Below, in pieces: positions 52,527 through 60,394 of a stretch of DNA of 64,000 bases. The notes under the pieces were generated by a model. The model was not told where the DNA came from and searched no databases. It was given only the letters and a program-made list of their open reading frames with translations. The translations under genes and the position numbers were made by a program. Position 1 is the stretch's first letter. Each line of letters starts with the position of its first letter. Location: contig JAJFTK010000054.1 of the NCBI GenBank assembly GCA_021372945.1, positions 20,691 to 84,690 of the forward strand, read 5' to 3'. This DNA comes from Planctomycetaceae bacterium (GTDB lineage Bacteria > Planctomycetota > Phycisphaerae > Sedimentisphaerales > Anaerohalosphaeraceae).

Positions 52527-53117
52527 TCAACTTGGACTGCCATCTGTGCCGCCGCAGCGCAGGCCGGGCAGTTTATACGGACTCAACTTTCCCTTACTGA
52601 CCTCGCTAATCTCTTCGATGGAATAAAAGGCGTTTGGATTGTGGGTCTTGAGAATGGCGACAACGTCGGCGACGGCGCGTCTGGGAACGATCGTAAGAAT
52701 GATCTTCATCGGGCCCAGGGCGCCGGCTCCGTCGGTAGTGGTGATGCCGTAGCGGCGTGCCTTAATGGCGTCGATCAGTGCGTCGGCATTCTCATGGGTC
52801 AGAATACGCACCAGCATCACCCCCAGCGAGAGTTTCTCGATCAGCGTCATGCCCACAAAAACGCCGGTCGAATAGCCTGCGGCATAGGCAATATAACACA
52901 TGGGATTGGTCAGATTTTTCATGATCTGCCCGATGACGATGAGCCAGATCAGCACCTCCCAGAAACCGGCGACCGCGGCCAGTTTTTTGTAGCCCCGCGA
53001 TACAAAAAAAGTGCGGCCCGTGCCCAGCGTCACATCGCATATGCGGGCCAGATAGATCATCAGCGGGAGAATCGCCCAAGCAAAAAAAGCGGGATGTGAT
53101 TCAATCCAGTCAAACAT
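52527..53117 (-). CDS. UPF0316/DUF2179 membrane protein
   Basis: The product is 196 residues. ATG 53117 has GGAGG five bases upstream; the frame-first start at 53153 is rejected. Three membrane helices cover about residues 15-105 (AILPLMIYLARICDVTLGTGRTFFV, FWEVLIWLIVIGQIM). A cytoplasmic DUF2179-type alpha/beta domain follows (GVMLVRILTHENADALIDAIKARRYGITTTDG, PRRAVADVVAILKTHNPNAFYSIEEI). The R-x-C-D-V-T-L-G-T-x-R-T motif is characteristic of UPF0316 proteins. Their function is unknown; DUF2179 domains are thought to bind small ligands. It faces the polyprenyl synthase gene convergently. Confidence 0.9.
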   Translation of the reverse strand: MFDWIESHPAFFAWAILPLMIYLARICDVTLGTGRTFFVSRGYKKLAAVAGFWEVLIWLIVIGQIMKNLTNPMCYIAYAAGYSTGVFVGMTLIEKLSLGVMLVRILTHENADALIDAIKARRYGITTTDGAGALGPMKIILTIVPRRAVADVVAILKTHNPNAFYSIEEISEVSKGKLSPYKLPGLRCGGTDGSPS

Positions 53118-53235
53118 ACAACCTCCATCATGAAGGATCTTTTCAACTCTCAACCGATATCACGAACTTCACAAAAAAGCCAGCCGCATGTTCATTGAGG
53201 CGATGTCCGCACAACTCCTGCAGCCCGAGGGGCGC

Positions 53236-53270
53236 AAAAAAAAGGCCGGATCCAAACGGGCCGGCCCTTT
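53236..53270 (-). terminator. Intrinsic terminator after the outer-membrane barrel gene
   Basis: On the minus strand, GGCCGG and CCGGCC form a stem around an 11-base loop, followed by eight T. It lies about 20 bases after the stop codon of the barrel gene. Confidence 0.82.
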
Positions 53271-53290
53271 ATATTCCTTTACGTTACAGC

Positions 53291-54103
53291 TTAGAATGCG
53301 AAGCTGTAGGAAATGCCTCCCCAGAGCTCGTCTTCGGTATTGACGGTGTCTTCGAAGGAGTTCTGGAAATAGATCGCCGGAACGACCTTGGCGCCGGTGA
53401 ACGGGCAGGTCATCGCGGTGCTCAGTCCCCATACCATGTGGGACCAGTCATGATCCACGCCACGGCCGCCGACCCCATCATTGTAAACAATGTCCCATGA
53501 GAAGGTCAAAGGCAGACTGGGCGCTTGATCCAGCGCGAAGCTGTAATTGAATCCCACCAGGTAGATCGTCCCTGAGAAGTCGCGATGAAGTCCATCGCCC
53601 TGCGAGGGCCACATCTGAAAGACGGCGGCGTGCGGAACGATGCCGCCATCGAACAGCCGCGGCATTTCGGCGGTCACGAACGCTTCCTGCAGGTCGGCGT
53701 CGCGTGAAGGCATGTCAATGAAATCGTAATAACGCCAGCCGACCATGTAATCGGTCTTCCACGGGCAGCTTTCATTCACGGTGCCGCTGTAGGCCAGCGT
53801 GTAATTGTACTCCGTGGCGTTGACGCGGCTGCCGTCCGGATAGATGCCGATGCCGTCGCCGCTGCCGCCGGCATAGCTCATCCACAGGTTGGCGCTGAAG
53901 CCGCTGCCAAGGTCAAGATCCACGCTTGGCTGCCAGGCGCCTACATCATCCAGTTTGTCAAAGCCGCGCCAGATGTACTTGGACGTGTACGATAGATCCA
54001 CTGTCGCAAACGGCTCCTTGGCGACCGTTCCCGCGGTGTCGGCGGCAACCGCCAGAGCTGCTGCACCGCACAAGACTGCCAATCCCAAAACCACTCTCTT
54101 CAT
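53291..54103 (-). CDS. Outer-membrane beta-barrel protein, putative porin
   Basis: The product is 270 residues with signal peptide MKRVVLGLAVLCGAAALAVA. The mature chain begins with FATVDLSYTSKYIWRGFDKLDD, a pattern seen in TorF-like putative porins ('Y-x-S-x-Y-I/V-W/F-R-G'). It alternates hydrophobic and polar residues in strands and ends in GGISYSFAF, with a C-terminal Phe as in outer-membrane barrels targeted by BAM. It is probably a 12-stranded barrel. The ligand is unknown. The gene is monocistronic, with a terminator directly downstream. Confidence 0.78.
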   Translation of the reverse strand: MKRVVLGLAVLCGAAALAVAADTAGTVAKEPFATVDLSYTSKYIWRGFDKLDDVGAWQPSVDLDLGSGFSANLWMSYAGGSGDGIGIYPDGSRVNATEYNYTLAYSGTVNESCPWKTDYMVGWRYYDFIDMPSRDADLQEAFVTAEMPRLFDGGIVPHAAVFQMWPSQGDGLHRDFSGTIYLVGFNYSFALDQAPSLPLTFSWDIVYNDGVGGRGVDHDWSHMVWGLSTAMTCPFTGAKVVPAIYFQNSFEDTVNTEDELWGGISYSFAF

Positions 54104-54301
54104 TTCTGATCTCCTAAAACAAATTTAATAACCTGGACGCACATTCCGTCGTTCGTCCCTAATCGCGCAACAAAAGGGGCTTGTACCATCTCCTGATAGA
54201 ATCGGCAAACGAAGTTGTGAATCTACAGAAATCCTACAAGAATGCAAGAAAAAAATGGATGAAAACGGTTTCGCCGGAGAAAGATGCGCAGCGGCAAGCG
54301 A

Positions 54302-55750
54302 TCAGATCGCGGCGCTGGCATGGTAAAGCTGCTTGGCCTGTCCAACCAGGTAGAAACTGCCGGTGACGCAAATCAGGTCTTCTTTTGAGATCGCGCTTTC
54401 GCCGATGCGAATGGCTTCCTTGAGGGAAAGCGAAGTCTGACACATTTTGCCGCAGAGCTCGGAGTACATCTCCGCCAATTCTGAAGGGGATACAGCCTTT
54501 GGAGAATTACTCCTCGTGAAGATCACTTTATCGGCGCCGTACTGAAGTTCGTTCAGCATACCGGGGATATCTTTGTCGTTGTTGCAGCCAAAGATGATGA
54601 CCAAAGAATCATAAGGCACATGCTGACCAATCGCCTGTATCAATGCGCGAATGCTGGCGGCGTTGTGGGCGGCATCCACCAGGATCCGGGGGTCCTGATG
54701 GATTATTTCCATCCGACCTTCCATTTTGACACTGTTTAAGCCGACGATCGCCTTTTGATCGTCAATGGTGTAGCCTTTGTTTTTGAGCCCATCGAGCATG
54801 GCCAGGGCCAGCCCGCAATTGACCGCCTGGTGTTCTCCGGGAAGCGGCACCCGCAAATGTTCGAACCGGCTGGTTGAAGTGGTCAGGCAAATACGGGTAT
54901 GCGGGCCGTGTTCACGCGAACTCTCGAACCGGTAGGAAAAGTCGATGTCCTTGCCGGTTACGGTCAACGGCGCCTTCAAGGCGGTGGCCTGTTTCTTTAA
55001 GACTCGCATCGCCAGCGGATCCTGTTGGACAGTGATGACGGGGATGCCTTTTTTGATGACGCCAGCCTTTTCTTTGGCGATGCTGTCCAGCGTCGGCCCC
55101 AGCAGGTTCTGGTGGTCGATGCTGATCGGGGTGATCCCAACCAATTCGGGAACAACCACGTTGGTACTATCGAGCCTGCCGCCCAGGCCGGTCTCGATCA
55201 CCGCCAAATCGACCTGTTTGTCCGCAAAATAAAGAAACGCCGCGGCTGTCATGATCTCGAAGAACGTCGGCCCGCTTTGTTTTTTCAACAATTTTTCTAC
55301 AACCGGCTCAATGCGGTTCATCAGATCAAGCATATCTTTTTTGCTGATCATCACAGAACCGATCGAAATCCGTTCGTGCAGCGTGATCACGTGAGGGGAC
55401 GTGTAGAGTCCGACCTTGAAGCCATTGGCCTCCAGCATGCGAGCAAGCATGGTGGCGGTGGATCCCTTGCCTTTAGTACCTGCTATATGGACGGACTTTA
55501 TCTTATTGTGAGGGTTGCCCAGTCCTTTGAGAAGCTCGTTCATGCGGTCCAAGTCGAACGTTGTTACGTTATAGCGCAACCGCCCCTGCTTCTCATAGTC
55601 TGTTTTATCAAAGAGATATTGCAGAGCCTGTTCATAGGTTCGAAAGGCCTTTGCAGCTCGTTTGACAGTTACAACAGAAGCGGATGAGGGTTTTTTAGAG
55701 CTCGACGTCTTTTGAGTCTTCTTCCCTGTGCTTTTACTTATTATTGCCAT
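54302..55750 (-). CDS. folC: Bifunctional folylpolyglutamate synthase / dihydrofolate synthase
   Basis: FolC adds glutamate to dihydropteroate and to folates. The product is about 482 residues. The Mur-ligase fold has P-loop AGTKGKGSTATMLA (90-103), FEIMTAAAFLYFADKQVDLAVIETGLGGRLDSTN (the family signature) and DAAHNAASIRALIQAI in the C-terminal domain. A Lys/Ser/Thr-rich extension of about 28 residues precedes the usual start of the family and is probably disordered. ATG 55750 is chosen because the promoter upstream puts the transcript start a few bases before it. A frame-first ATG at 55771 lies above the start site. Confidence 0.95.
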   Translation of the reverse strand: MAIISKSTGKKTQKTSSSKKPSSASVVTVKRAAKAFRTYEQALQYLFDKTDYEKQGRLRYNVTTFDLDRMNELLKGLGNPHNKIKSVHIAGTKGKGSTATMLARMLEANGFKVGLYTSPHVITLHERISIGSVMISKKDMLDLMNRIEPVVEKLLKKQSGPTFFEIMTAAAFLYFADKQVDLAVIETGLGGRLDSTNVVVPELVGITPISIDHQNLLGPTLDSIAKEKAGVIKKGIPVITVQQDPLAMRVLKKQATALKAPLTVTGKDIDFSYRFESSREHGPHTRICLTTSTSRFEHLRVPLPGEHQAVNCGLALAMLDGLKNKGYTIDDQKAIVGLNSVKMEGRMEIIHQDPRILVDAAHNAASIRALIQAIGQHVPYDSLVIIFGCNNDKDIPGMLNELQYGADKVIFTRSNSPKAVSPSELAEMYSELCGKMCQTSLSLKEAIRIGESAISKEDLICVTGSFYLVGQAKQLYHASAAI

Positions 55751-55759
55751 ACTCCAAAA

Positions 55760-55788
55760 ATCATACCACAAATGGGTAACCGAGTCAA
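55760..55788 (-). promoter_or_regulatory. Promoter for folC with almost no leader
   Basis: On the minus strand, TTGACT (55788-55783) and TATGAT (55765-55760) have a 17-base spacer. The -10 box ends nine bases before ATG 55750. Confidence 0.6.
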
Positions 55789-56115
55789 TTGAATACGCGG
55801 ATTTTGCACAAAAAACAGCGTTGAAATCTCATTGTAGCTGCCATAAGTGGCTTTTGTACAAGAGGATATAAAATTTCATCCAATGAGAAATTTTCAGGTT
55901 TAGCCATTAGTGCAAGCTAATTACACGATAAGTACACATGCTTGTCATTGGAAGCTTGTGAAACGCTTTTTAGAAATCTATTTACGTTTTTGCGTTCATT
56001 TGAGCGTGCCGGATTTAATCGTTCATTTAGAACAAGAAGCCCTTGCAAGAGCCAAGTTTAGTGAGTATTATGACCATTTCTATGACCAAAATTAGCTATT
56101 TTATGAGGAAATCGC
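55789..56115. other. AT-rich intergenic region between folC and tkt
   Basis: About 330 bases of clearly AT-rich sequence. A 61-codon frame (55910-56095) exists, but it has no ribosome site and its product resembles nothing I know. A partly inverted pair, AAAATTTC and GAAATTTT, lies at about 55870-55895. GAGGAAA just before 56116 is the tkt ribosome site. No RNA gene is recognised. Confidence 0.5.
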
Positions 56116-58146
56116 ATGGAAAAGACCATTAAAGTAACCGGCTTATCAGAACTCGATTTACAATGTGTACAAACAATCCGGTTTTTGGCCATGGACGCTG
56201 TCCAGGCAGCCAAGTCCGGTCATCCTGGGATGCCGATGGGTATGGCGCCGGCAGCCTATTCTCTATGGATGCGGCACATGCGTTTCAATCCGGCCGACCC
56301 AAAATGGATTAATCGCGATCGATTTGTTCTTTCCGCCGGCCACGGCAGCATGCTTCTGTATTCGCTGTTGCATCTGTGCGGCTTCGATCTGCCGCTGGAT
56401 GAATTGAAACGTTTTCGTCAGTTAGGCAGCAAGACGCCGGGCCACCCTGAGTTCGGCCATACGCCGGGCGTGGAAGTGACGACCGGCCCATTGGGACAGG
56501 GCATCTCCAACGCGGTTGGGATGGCGATCGCTCAAAAGTACCTGGCCGCACGCTACAACCAGGGCGACCACAAGATTTTTGACTACAAGATCTTTACGAT
56601 TTCTGGCGACGGATGTCTCGAAGAGGGCGTCAGCCATGAGAGCAGCAGCCTTGCCGGCCATTTGGGACTGGACAACCTGATCGTCATTTATGACGACAAC
56701 CATATCACGATCGATGGCAAAACGAGCCTGTCCTTCAGTGAGGAGGTGGCCAAGCGGTACCGCGGCTATGGTTGGAATGTCATCGAGATCGGCGGCGACG
56801 GCCATGACATCGCCGCCTTTGACAAGGCTGTGGAATACGCCAAGGCCCAGAGCGAACGGCCGACGATGATCAAACTGCGGACGCATATCGGGTTTGGCAG
56901 TCCGAACTTCCAGGATACCCATACCGCCCACGGAGCCCCGCTTGGGGTCGATGAGATCAAGCTGATCAAACAGAGCTACGGATGGGACCCGGAAAAGAGT
57001 TTTGTGGTTCCTGCCGAAGTATCAAAACACATGGCGCAATGCAGGCAGAAGGGACAAGCGCTGCAATCCGATTACCAGGAGACCTTCAAGCAATGGGCCA
57101 AGTCCAATCCGGGGCTTGCCCGCGAACTTCAGGATGGGCTTGAGGGCAAACTGGCGATCGACGAGAGCAAGCTGCCGACCTTTGACCCGGCGACTCCGGT
57201 GGCGACGCGTTCTGCTTCCGGCAAGATGATCCAGGCGGTCATGCCGGGATTGCCGCTGATCTTGGGCGGCTCGGCGGACCTGACGCCGTCGAACAACACG
57301 CATTTCAAAGAAGCGACTGATTTCGCGAAGGACAACCGGGGGGGCCGTTACATTCGCTACGGGGTGCGCGAGCACGGGATGGGGGCGATCATGAACGGGA
57401 TCGCCGTCAGCGGGCCTCTGCGTCCTTACGGCGGGACCTTCCTGGTGTTCGCCGATTATATGCGTCCGGCGATCCGTTTGGCGGCGATGTCGCACTACCC
57501 GACGATCTTCGTGTTTACGCATGACAGTATCGGCGTCGGCGAGGATGGCCCGACGCACCAGCCGGTCGAGACGCTGGCGTCCCTGCGGATCATTCCCGAT
57601 CTATTGACGTTCCGCCCGGCCGACGCAAACGAGACGGTCCGCATGTGGAAGTACATTCTCAATTACAAGGGCGGGCCCGTGGCCACCGCCTTGACACGGC
57701 AGAACCTGCCCGTACTGGATCCGGCCAAGTACCCCAACATGAAGAACTTCGATAAGGGCGCTTATGTGCTGGTTGCTCAGGATAAACCGGATGTGCTGCT
57801 GCTGGCGACCGGGTCCGAGGTTGAGCTGGTCCTGAAGGCCGCCGAAAAGCTGGCGGCCGAGGGCGTCAAGGCGCAAGTGGTTTCGATGCCGTGCTGGGAA
57901 TTGTTCAAGAAGCAGGACGCCGCGTATATGAGCAGCGTGCTGCCGCAGGCCGTCAAAGCGCGGGTTGGCGTGGAAGCGGGTGTTCGCGACGGCTGGGATC
58001 GCTGGATCGGCGATGCGGGCCGTTTCGTCGGGATGAGCACGTTTGGCGCCTCCGGGCCCTACAAGGCGTGCTTCGAGAAATTTGGGCTCACGGTCGAAGC
58101 GGTCATCGCCGCTGCCAAAGACAGCATGGCAAACGTAAAAAAGTAA
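56116..58146 (+). CDS. tkt: Transketolase
   Basis: This thiamine diphosphate enzyme moves two-carbon units in the pentose phosphate pathway. The product is 676 residues, the usual length. Motifs are AKSGHPGMPMGMAPAAY, the DRFVLSAGHGSMLLYSLLHL segment, the ThDP-binding GDGCLEEGVSHESSSLAGHL ... DDN, GVREHGMGAIMNGIA in the middle domain and FVFTHDSIGVGEDGPTHQP. GAGGAAA precedes the ATG. pfkA follows 85 bases later on the same strand. Together with fba it makes up a sugar-phosphate interconversion set. Confidence 0.97.
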   Translation: MEKTIKVTGLSELDLQCVQTIRFLAMDAVQAAKSGHPGMPMGMAPAAYSLWMRHMRFNPADPKWINRDRFVLSAGHGSMLLYSLLHLCGFDLPLDELKRFRQLGSKTPGHPEFGHTPGVEVTTGPLGQGISNAVGMAIAQKYLAARYNQGDHKIFDYKIFTISGDGCLEEGVSHESSSLAGHLGLDNLIVIYDDNHITIDGKTSLSFSEEVAKRYRGYGWNVIEIGGDGHDIAAFDKAVEYAKAQSERPTMIKLRTHIGFGSPNFQDTHTAHGAPLGVDEIKLIKQSYGWDPEKSFVVPAEVSKHMAQCRQKGQALQSDYQETFKQWAKSNPGLARELQDGLEGKLAIDESKLPTFDPATPVATRSASGKMIQAVMPGLPLILGGSADLTPSNNTHFKEATDFAKDNRGGRYIRYGVREHGMGAIMNGIAVSGPLRPYGGTFLVFADYMRPAIRLAAMSHYPTIFVFTHDSIGVGEDGPTHQPVETLASLRIIPDLLTFRPADANETVRMWKYILNYKGGPVATALTRQNLPVLDPAKYPNMKNFDKGAYVLVAQDKPDVLLLATGSEVELVLKAAEKLAAEGVKAQVVSMPCWELFKKQDAAYMSSVLPQAVKARVGVEAGVRDGWDRWIGDAGRFVGMSTFGASGPYKACFEKFGLTVEAVIAAAKDSMANVKK

Positions 58147-58225
58147 GGAATATTCCTTAGCCGCGGATTAACACAGATTGACACAAATTCAATCCTGGTT
58201 AATCCTGTAAAAAAATTCAAGGGTT
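58144..58225 (+). repeat. Intergenic palindrome and dispersed-type sequence between tkt and pfkA
   Basis: TAAGGAAT-ATTCCTTA (58144-58159) is a perfect 16-base palindrome. It is followed by GCCGCGGATTAACACAGATT and similar text ending GGTTAATCCTG. This 'GATTAACACAGATT' wording recurs as an intergenic repeat in many unrelated bacterial genomes (general knowledge). No second copy is in this window. Confidence 0.4.
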
Positions 58226-58231
58226 AGGTTA

Positions 58232-59326
58232 ATGGCCAGACGTTTTCGTAAAATTGCCGTAATGACCGGCGGGGGCGACTGCCCGGGTCTTAACGCCGTT
58301 ATCCGCGCGGTCACCAAGACCGCGATCAACAAATACGGCATGGAAGTCTGGGGCGTTGAAGACGGTTACCTGGGCCTGATCGAAGATCGTATCCACCGGC
58401 TGCATTTTTCCGACGCCAGCAATATCCTGACCGTTGGAGGAACGATCCTTGGATCGTCTAATACCTCTAATCCGTTCGCGTTTCCGATCTCCACTAATGG
58501 GCGCACGCGTTTAACCGATGTTTCCGGTCTTTGCATGTCCAACCTGGCCAAACGGGGCATTGAAGCCTTGATCGCCATCGGCGGCGACGGCACCATGGCG
58601 TCGGCCGGCGAGTTCGCCAAAAAAGGTCTGACGATCATGGGGGTTCCCAAGACGATCGATAATGATATCTACGGCACAGATATTACGTTCGGATTCAACA
58701 CGGCCGTCAATACGGCCACGGATGCCATTGACAAGGTCCATACGACCGCCAGCTCGCATCATCGCGTCATGATCGTTGAAGTGATGGGCCGCTACGCAGG
58801 CTGGATCGCGCTGCACGCCGGAGCGGCGGGCGGGGCCGACATCATCCTGATGCCGGAGATGCCGTATGACATTGAAGTCGTAGCCGAATGCGTGCTGGCC
58901 CGGTCGAAAAAAGGCAAGCGATTCAGCATCGTGGTGATCGCCGAGGGTGCCAAGCCAAAGGGCGGTTCGATGGTCGTCTATAAGCGCGTAAAGAACAGCC
59001 CCGACCCCATTCGTCTGGGCGGAGTTTCGAGCATCCTGGCCGATCAATTGGAACGTGTGACGCGATTGTCCTGCCGTGCAGTGAATCTTGGTCACGTGCA
59101 GCGGGGCGGCTCGCCGACGCCGTTTGACCGAATTCTTGGCACGAATTTCGGTTTTCACGCGCTTGAACTGCTGGCCAAAGGCGCTACCAACCGGCTGGTC
59201 GTCTGGAAAGACGGCAAGCTCGGCGATATCCCTATCGCGCGGACCGCGGGCAAAACAAAGACCGTCAAACGGAATGATTCCCTGATCCTTGCCGCCAAAG
59301 GCGTCGGCACCAGCTTTGGGATATAG
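58232..59326 (+). CDS. pfkA: 6-phosphofructokinase (PfkA family; ATP or pyrophosphate donor unresolved)
   Basis: The product is 364 residues. It phosphorylates fructose-6-phosphate. Motifs are VMTGGGDCPGLNAVIRAV, GGTILGSSNTSNPF, IAIGGDGTMASA, the catalytic VPKTIDNDIYGTD, IVEVMGRYAGWIALHAG and LGHVQRGGSPTPFDR. At the two donor-deciding positions (E. coli Gly104 and Gly124) it has Gly (GGDG) and Lys (PKTIDND). Classical ATP enzymes have Gly/Gly and classical PPi enzymes Asp/Lys, so this mixed pair leaves the donor open. The usual GGTxLGSSR reads GGTILGSSN. The REP-like repeat field starts right after the gene. Confidence 0.93.
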   Translation: MARRFRKIAVMTGGGDCPGLNAVIRAVTKTAINKYGMEVWGVEDGYLGLIEDRIHRLHFSDASNILTVGGTILGSSNTSNPFAFPISTNGRTRLTDVSGLCMSNLAKRGIEALIAIGGDGTMASAGEFAKKGLTIMGVPKTIDNDIYGTDITFGFNTAVNTATDAIDKVHTTASSHHRVMIVEVMGRYAGWIALHAGAAGGADIILMPEMPYDIEVVAECVLARSKKGKRFSIVVIAEGAKPKGGSMVVYKRVKNSPDPIRLGGVSSILADQLERVTRLSCRAVNLGHVQRGGSPTPFDRILGTNFGFHALELLAKGATNRLVVWKDGKLGDIPIARTAGKTKTVKRNDSLILAAKGVGTSFGI

Positions 59327-59350
59327 CTCAAGCTGTCGCAATTTAATAGC

Positions 59351-59625
59351 TTTTACAGGGCGATGATGTTTTTGATTTGATGCCTGAACCTAAGGCGATG
59401 CTCTGGGCTAGAATACATCGGCCTTTCAGACCGTCTGCCGCGGGGCATTGCCCCTCAGTTCTTCGGGGCCGGCCCTGGCTGGAGTATATTGGCCTTTCGG
59501 GCCGCAATGGGTGCATCTGAAACTGATCAGATGGTTGTCAGGCAGCCTGAAAGGCTGGTTTTAAGCTAACCCAGGGCGCAGCCCTGGGCCGAAATCTCAA
59601 TAGGAGAGCCCGCCCTGAAGGGGCG
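59351..59625 (+). repeat. REP-like hairpin repeat field upstream of the IS200-like gene
   Basis: The stretch contains a degenerate copy of the unit CGATGATGTTTTTGATTTGA ... CTGGGCTAGAATACATCGGC (59351-59434). A diverged copy with CCCTGGCTGGAGTATATTGGC follows (about 59470-59500). Hairpins follow: AGCCTG-A-AAGGCT (about 59553), CCCAGGGC-GCA-GCCCTGGG (59570-59588) and CGCCC-TGAAG-GGGCG (59611-59625). The same modules recur on the other side of the transposase gene. Confidence 0.85.
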
Positions 59626-59638
59626 GTATAAAACAGCT

Positions 59639-60091
59639 ATGCCGCAATCTTTGGCCCAGATGTACGTGCATATTATTTTCGGCACCAAGGAACGCTATCC
59701 TTTTATCCATTCTGCTATTGAATTCGAACTTTACGCTTTCATCGGCGGCACGATTAAGAAAATGAATGGCATTCCATGCTTGATCAACGGAACGGCCGAT
59801 CACGTTCATGTTTTGTCTTCTCTGCCGAGAACAAAAAGCGTGTCTGATTATCTGGAGAAAATCAAAGGCGAAAGCAGCCGCTGGATCAAGACCAAAGGTG
59901 CTGAATACGAGAAATTTGCATGGCAAAACGGATATGGAGCCTTTTCAGTCAGCAGTTCGAAACTGGATTCCGTAAAACGCTATATCGCCGGGCAGAAAGA
60001 ACATCATCGAACGGTCACGTTTAAAGAAGAGTTTGTTGCGTTCCTGCAGAAGTACGGAATCGAATATAATGAACAATATTTGTGGGATTGA
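59639..60091 (+). CDS. IS200/IS605-like Y1 transposase, REP-associated (RAYT) type
   Basis: The product is 150 residues, a single HUH-type Y1 transposase domain. Motifs are LAQMYVHIIFGTKERYPF at the N-terminus, the metal-binding HUH motif in ADHVHVLSSLP, and the catalytic Tyr in LDSVKRYIAGQKEHHRT. The chain ends with GIEYNEQYLWD, a typical ending for this subfamily. It carries no TnpB partner and has no IS200 ends. Instead it is bracketed by copies of a hairpin repeat, as domesticated REP-associated tyrosine transposases are. Such enzymes cut and move single-stranded REP hairpins. The gene is intact, with no frameshift. Confidence 0.93.
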   Translation: MPQSLAQMYVHIIFGTKERYPFIHSAIEFELYAFIGGTIKKMNGIPCLINGTADHVHVLSSLPRTKSVSDYLEKIKGESSRWIKTKGAEYEKFAWQNGYGAFSVSSSKLDSVKRYIAGQKEHHRTVTFKEEFVAFLQKYGIEYNEQYLWD

Positions 60092-60096
60092 TTACT

Positions 60097-60344
60097 TTGC
60101 CCTTTCAGGGCAAAGATGTTTTTGATTTGATGTCTGAACCCAGGGCGGTGCCCTGGGCTAGAGTATATCGGCCTTTCAGGCCGTACAACTTTGAATACGC
60201 TATTTATGGAATTGGTTTTATTATGTTGCCCTTTCAGGGCGATGATGTTTTTGATTTGATTCCTGAACCCAGGGCGTCCTCGTTCGCCAAGGCTGCGGAA
60301 GGACAGGTTGCCCTGGGCTAGAGTACAGCGGCTTTTCAGGCCGC
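60097..60344 (+). repeat. Two REP-like three-hairpin units downstream of the IS200-like gene
   Basis: Unit A (60097-60183) holds TTGCCCT-TTC-AGGGCAA, the spacer GATGTTTTTGATTTGAT, CCCAGGGC-GGT-GCCCTGGG and CGGCCT-TTC-AGGCCG. Unit B (60226-60344) repeats this order almost exactly. In unit B, 33 bases (60277-60309, containing TTCGCCAAGGCTGCGGAAGG) are inserted in the loop of the middle hairpin. This accounts for most of the gap between the transposase and mfd. Confidence 0.88.
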
Positions 60345-60394
60345 ATGATTTTTACGGCGAGATGCCGACAACATTTCGGGCTCTCGGGCCGTAA

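Noticed and set aside
54181-54366. 61-codon frame downstream of the folC stop region
   Set aside because: It overlaps the folC 3' end, has no ribosome site and has a low-complexity, charged product.
55910-56095. 61-residue frame in the AT-rich gap before tkt
   Set aside because: No ribosome site, no recognisable family, and AT-rich composition makes such a frame likely by chance.
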